Shown here: positions 61,825 through 64,000 of the stretch, piece by piece
Position numbering within the stretch: the first letter of the stretch is position 1
Layout: each line of letters starts with the position of its first letter
DNA from: an uncultured Candidatus Saccharibacteria bacterium
GTDB taxonomy: Bacteria > Patescibacteriota > Saccharimonadia > Saccharimonadales > Saccharimonadaceae
DNA length: 64,000 nucleotides
Direction of reading: 5' to 3'
Assembly: GCA_937990725.1 (NCBI GenBank)
Contig: CALKQS010000004.1
Coordinates: 62,001-126,000 of the forward strand
Made by a program: the position numbers and the translations under genes
Notes under the pieces: model-generated
Told to the model about the DNA's origin: nothing
Databases searched by the model: none
What the model saw: the letters and a program-made list of their open reading frames with translations, nothing else

Positions 61825-61889
61825 TATAGTCTAGTATACCATGTGTCGCGAGGTGATGGCGGTATCGATGAGTGGTGCACGGGCCTTCT

Positions 61890-64000
61890 CTACTGCCCTT
61901 GCTGCCACTGCCAGGTGGTGACCATCGGGTGGTCGGTGTGGTGCTCGCGTGCGTGGGCGAGGCACTGCTCAATCGCTGCCTGGCAATGCCCCGTGAGGCG
62001 CTGGGCATCGTCTGGGGAGATAACGCCTGTTGCGCTAAGGCATGTTGCAGCGGCAATGGCAAGATCATAGCGGCTAGCCTGCTGGTGGATGAGGTTCATC
62101 ATGAGCGTGTCGCCGCGCGGTGCTAGGCCGAAGCTGTGAATATCAAACTGCCGACCATCGACTCCATAGGCAAAGAGCGTTGCAGCGAGGGAGCGCTCCT
62201 CACCCGGGTAGGCAATAATCACCGGTTTGGTCGTTGTGAGGGTGCGCGCGAGCGTTCGCCGTGAGACGGGCTGCGTGAGCGTGCCAAAGCCACGTGGTGT
62301 GAGGCTCGAGATATTGACGCAGCGCACCCGGGCAGCCGGGCAAGAATGATTGATGAGCTCAATAGCGGCCAATACCTCTGTGGTAGCAACGTCGCCACAC
62401 GCGGCAAGTACAATGTCTGGATTGGTCTGGCTCACAAAGTTCCACGTAGCAAGGCCCGCTTGCATCTGAGCGCGCGCAGCCTTGGTGGTGAGCCAGGTAG
62501 GCTGCGTGGTATCGCTGGCATGCAATATATTGATCGCCTGCGTGCTCGACAGCATCATATCGAGCGTTACCACCGCGCAGTTGCTATCGGCTGGGAAGTA
62601 GACCGTTGTTGGGGTGTCTCGCTGATCAAGCGCATTGGTTACCTGCTTGGCACTCTGGTGCGAGAGGATGGTGTTGAGGCTAGGTAGCGATGCGCTGCTT
62701 GGCTGGCTCGATAGAGCTGCGGTATACGAGCGACTTGCCGCGCTCATGTCTTCATGCAGGGATGCTCCAACGAAGACGCTTTGCTTCCCCTGCTCCAGAT
62801 AGCCAAGCTGTATACCGCGTAGCGCACCTGCTGCTGGGTAGCTCATCGTGTGGCCGTCTGACGCATGTGGCGCTATATTTGGCTGACTGCCCCACTGCCA
62901 GGCTCGCGGGCTTGACGCAAACCGCTGAGCGAGCATGCCACTCTGCAGTGACGGGCTTATAAAAAGCCGGAAGCTATCTGGCGCCGCACCATCGGCAAGG
63001 TCGGCCAGATATGAGCCGACGCCAGAGAGCGTGTTGCTACGCTGCGTGCCAGGCGGTGTTGCGACGACGGCATAGGGCTCAATGGCTGGCCGGCGTCGTG
63101 GTGTGACCGACAGGGCGGGTTGCGTAGTGGTGAGCTGGGCTATACTTGGGGAGGAGTCATTATCGGTATGAGCTGCAGCCGTATGCGGCAGAGCCTTCGT
63201 CTCGGCAAAGGTGAGATTACCTGCTGCATCAAACAGGTTCTCTGGCTCGCACCATGCCACCACCTGAGCAAGCCACGCCTGCGTGCGTGCCCAGCTTGAG
63301 TCAGCGCTATCTGCTTTGCGGTGAGCAAGCGCCGCCTGTGCCCGGGCGATGCTTGATGGTTGCACATCGCCACTATCATGCTCGGCCGGAGTGGGAGGAC
63401 TCTCTTGTGCTTCGTGGTCATCTAGTAGCGCTTCAAACTGTTCTGGAGTGCGCACAATCAACAGTGGTCGGCGGGCTTTGTACGGGCGGGGCTGGGCTGA
63501 TTGACGCAAAACAGCAGTGCGCTTAGTTGCCCACGCGAGTGCAGCAGTGTAGTCTGCATCTGGCTGGTGTGGGTCGGCTGTGGTGCAGTCAACGATTCGC
63601 GGCTCATACCCATAGCCAATGAGGAGCGCAAGCAGTTCGTAGGTAGAAAGCGTGGCGAGCAGCGTATTGGGCCGTAGCTGGATGATCGGGATAATCGTGC
63701 CGTCAGCTGCTGGACTGAGCAATTTGGTAAGGTGCCACGGCGTATCGTCTTGGGCAGCCGCGCTATCGATTAAGCAGTAGATCGTTTGCCCTGGCTGGCC
63801 AAGTGCTATGCCGCTTGCCTGGGCGAGTGCACCACCGAGGCGAGCGTCGCAGAGATGTATTGCGTCAGACAACGAAGTTTGCGGGTCGTGTGTTAACGTG
63901 CAGAGCACATCAATCCCCGCTTGCGAGCGCGCAATATCGCAGCCAGGTCGCAATGCATCATACACGAGCGCATAAGCACGCACTGCCGCCCATCGCTCGC
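61890..64000 (-). CDS. phosphoketolase-family protein lacking key catalytic motifs (partial)
   Basis: The frame is open to the window edge and lacks its N-terminus. The C-terminal part follows xylulose-5-phosphate/fructose-6-phosphate phosphoketolase: a late GDVATTEVLAA, PVIIAYPGEERSLAATLF, FDIHSFGLAPRGDTLMMNLIHQQASRYDLAI and a closing EHHTDHPMVTTW. The TPP-binding GDGEAETGP segment is replaced by LIDSAAAQDDTP, HLNGYKIANPT by QLRPNTLLATL, and the HNGFSHQDPG region keeps only SHQ. It is therefore likely inactive alone and may be a partner of an active phosphoketolase. Confidence 0.75.
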   Translation of the reverse strand, partial: ERWAAVRAYALVYDALRPGCDIARSQAGIDVLCTLTHDPQTSLSDAIHLCDARLGGALAQASGIALGQPGQTIYCLIDSAAAQDDTPWHLTKLLSPAADGTIIPIIQLRPNTLLATLSTYELLALLIGYGYEPRIVDCTTADPHQPDADYTAALAWATKRTAVLRQSAQPRPYKARRPLLIVRTPEQFEALLDDHEAQESPPTPAEHDSGDVQPSSIARAQAALAHRKADSADSSWARTQAWLAQVVAWCEPENLFDAAGNLTFAETKALPHTAAAHTDNDSSPSIAQLTTTQPALSVTPRRRPAIEPYAVVATPPGTQRSNTLSGVGSYLADLADGAAPDSFRLFISPSLQSGMLAQRFASSPRAWQWGSQPNIAPHASDGHTMSYPAAGALRGIQLGYLEQGKQSVFVGASLHEDMSAASRSYTAALSSQPSSASLPSLNTILSHQSAKQVTNALDQRDTPTTVYFPADSNCAVVTLDMMLSSTQAINILHASDTTQPTWLTTKAARAQMQAGLATWNFVSQTNPDIVLAACGDVATTEVLAAIELINHSCPAARVRCVNISSLTPRGFGTLTQPVSRRTLARTLTTTKPVIIAYPGEERSLAATLFAYGVDGRQFDIHSFGLAPRGDTLMMNLIHQQASRYDLAIAAATCLSATGVISPDDAQRLTGHCQAAIEQCLAHAREHHTDHPMVTTWQWQQGQ

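Noticed and set aside
1..64000. CRISPR array, insertion sequence or prophage
   Set aside because: No regularly spaced direct repeats, transposase, integrase or phage structural gene was seen.
1..64000. Alternative genetic code with UGA as glycine
   Set aside because: Conserved genes end at TGA at their expected C-termini, for example atpF and atpG.

Overview
The window reads like a chromosome segment from the Candidate Phyla Radiation, most probably a Candidatus Saccharibacteria (TM7) relative. This is inference from gene content. It combines a sortase with an LPxTG-type surface protein, an F-type ATP synthase with Actinobacteria/Firmicutes-like subunits, a phosphoketolase-family protein, a prepilin-like protein, two GT4 glycolipid-type glycosyltransferases, and many short membrane or secreted proteins of unknown function. 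UGA works as a stop (for example at the atpF/atpH and atpG junctions), so the UGA=Gly code of Gracilibacteria/Absconditabacteria does not apply. GC is a little above one half. Coding is dense on both strands, and many genes are single transcription units.

Layout. 1-9.5 kb: der, an RsuA/RluB pseudouridine synthase, two-component genes with long disordered tails, small membrane proteins and a membrane-anchored beta-propeller-like protein. 9.5-24 kb: tRNA-Glu, a HExxH protein whose start lies behind an AG repeat, a second kinase/regulator pair with a DUF3048 lipoprotein-like gene, an envelope protein behind a TA-repeat promoter, gltX, a DUF4367-like protein, a PEGA protein, the sortase, tRNA-Leu and its likely LPHTG substrate. 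25-26.3 kb: a gene desert with decayed coding sequence. 26.3-39.5 kb: NnrD-like, xth, a glycosyltransferase/serine hydrolase island (one hydrolase split at a G9 tract), smpB, an ABC-F ATPase, a pilin-RCC1-ricin fusion and a glutaredoxin. 39.7-47.9 kb: atpI/Z-B-E-F-H-A-G-(membrane gene)-D, then two terminators, a purine-rich low-complexity stretch, a membrane gene and a detached atpC. 48-64 kb: a cadmium-carbonic-anhydrase-like gene, dus, a hairpin-dense RNA region with two tRNA-like folds and a 55-residue zinc-finger protein, a UvrD helicase-nuclease, a P-type ATPase, small paralogues, an RNA uracil methyltransferase and a degenerate phosphoketolase cut by the window edge.

Three themes cross the window. 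(1) About eighteen genes have a TATAAT-like box, often extended as TGNTATAMT, ending 6-11 nt before the start codon, which implies widespread leaderless transcription. (2) Three simple-sequence repeats sit where slippage would switch expression: (AG)7 just after a start codon, (AT)8 inside a promoter spacer, and G9 inside an ORF. All three genes are likely envelope or host-interaction functions. (3) There are several unexplained structured RNAs: a two-copy family with compensatory changes, a promoter-to-terminator ncRNA at 27.3-27.5 kb, and the tRNA-like cluster at 50.2-51.45 kb.
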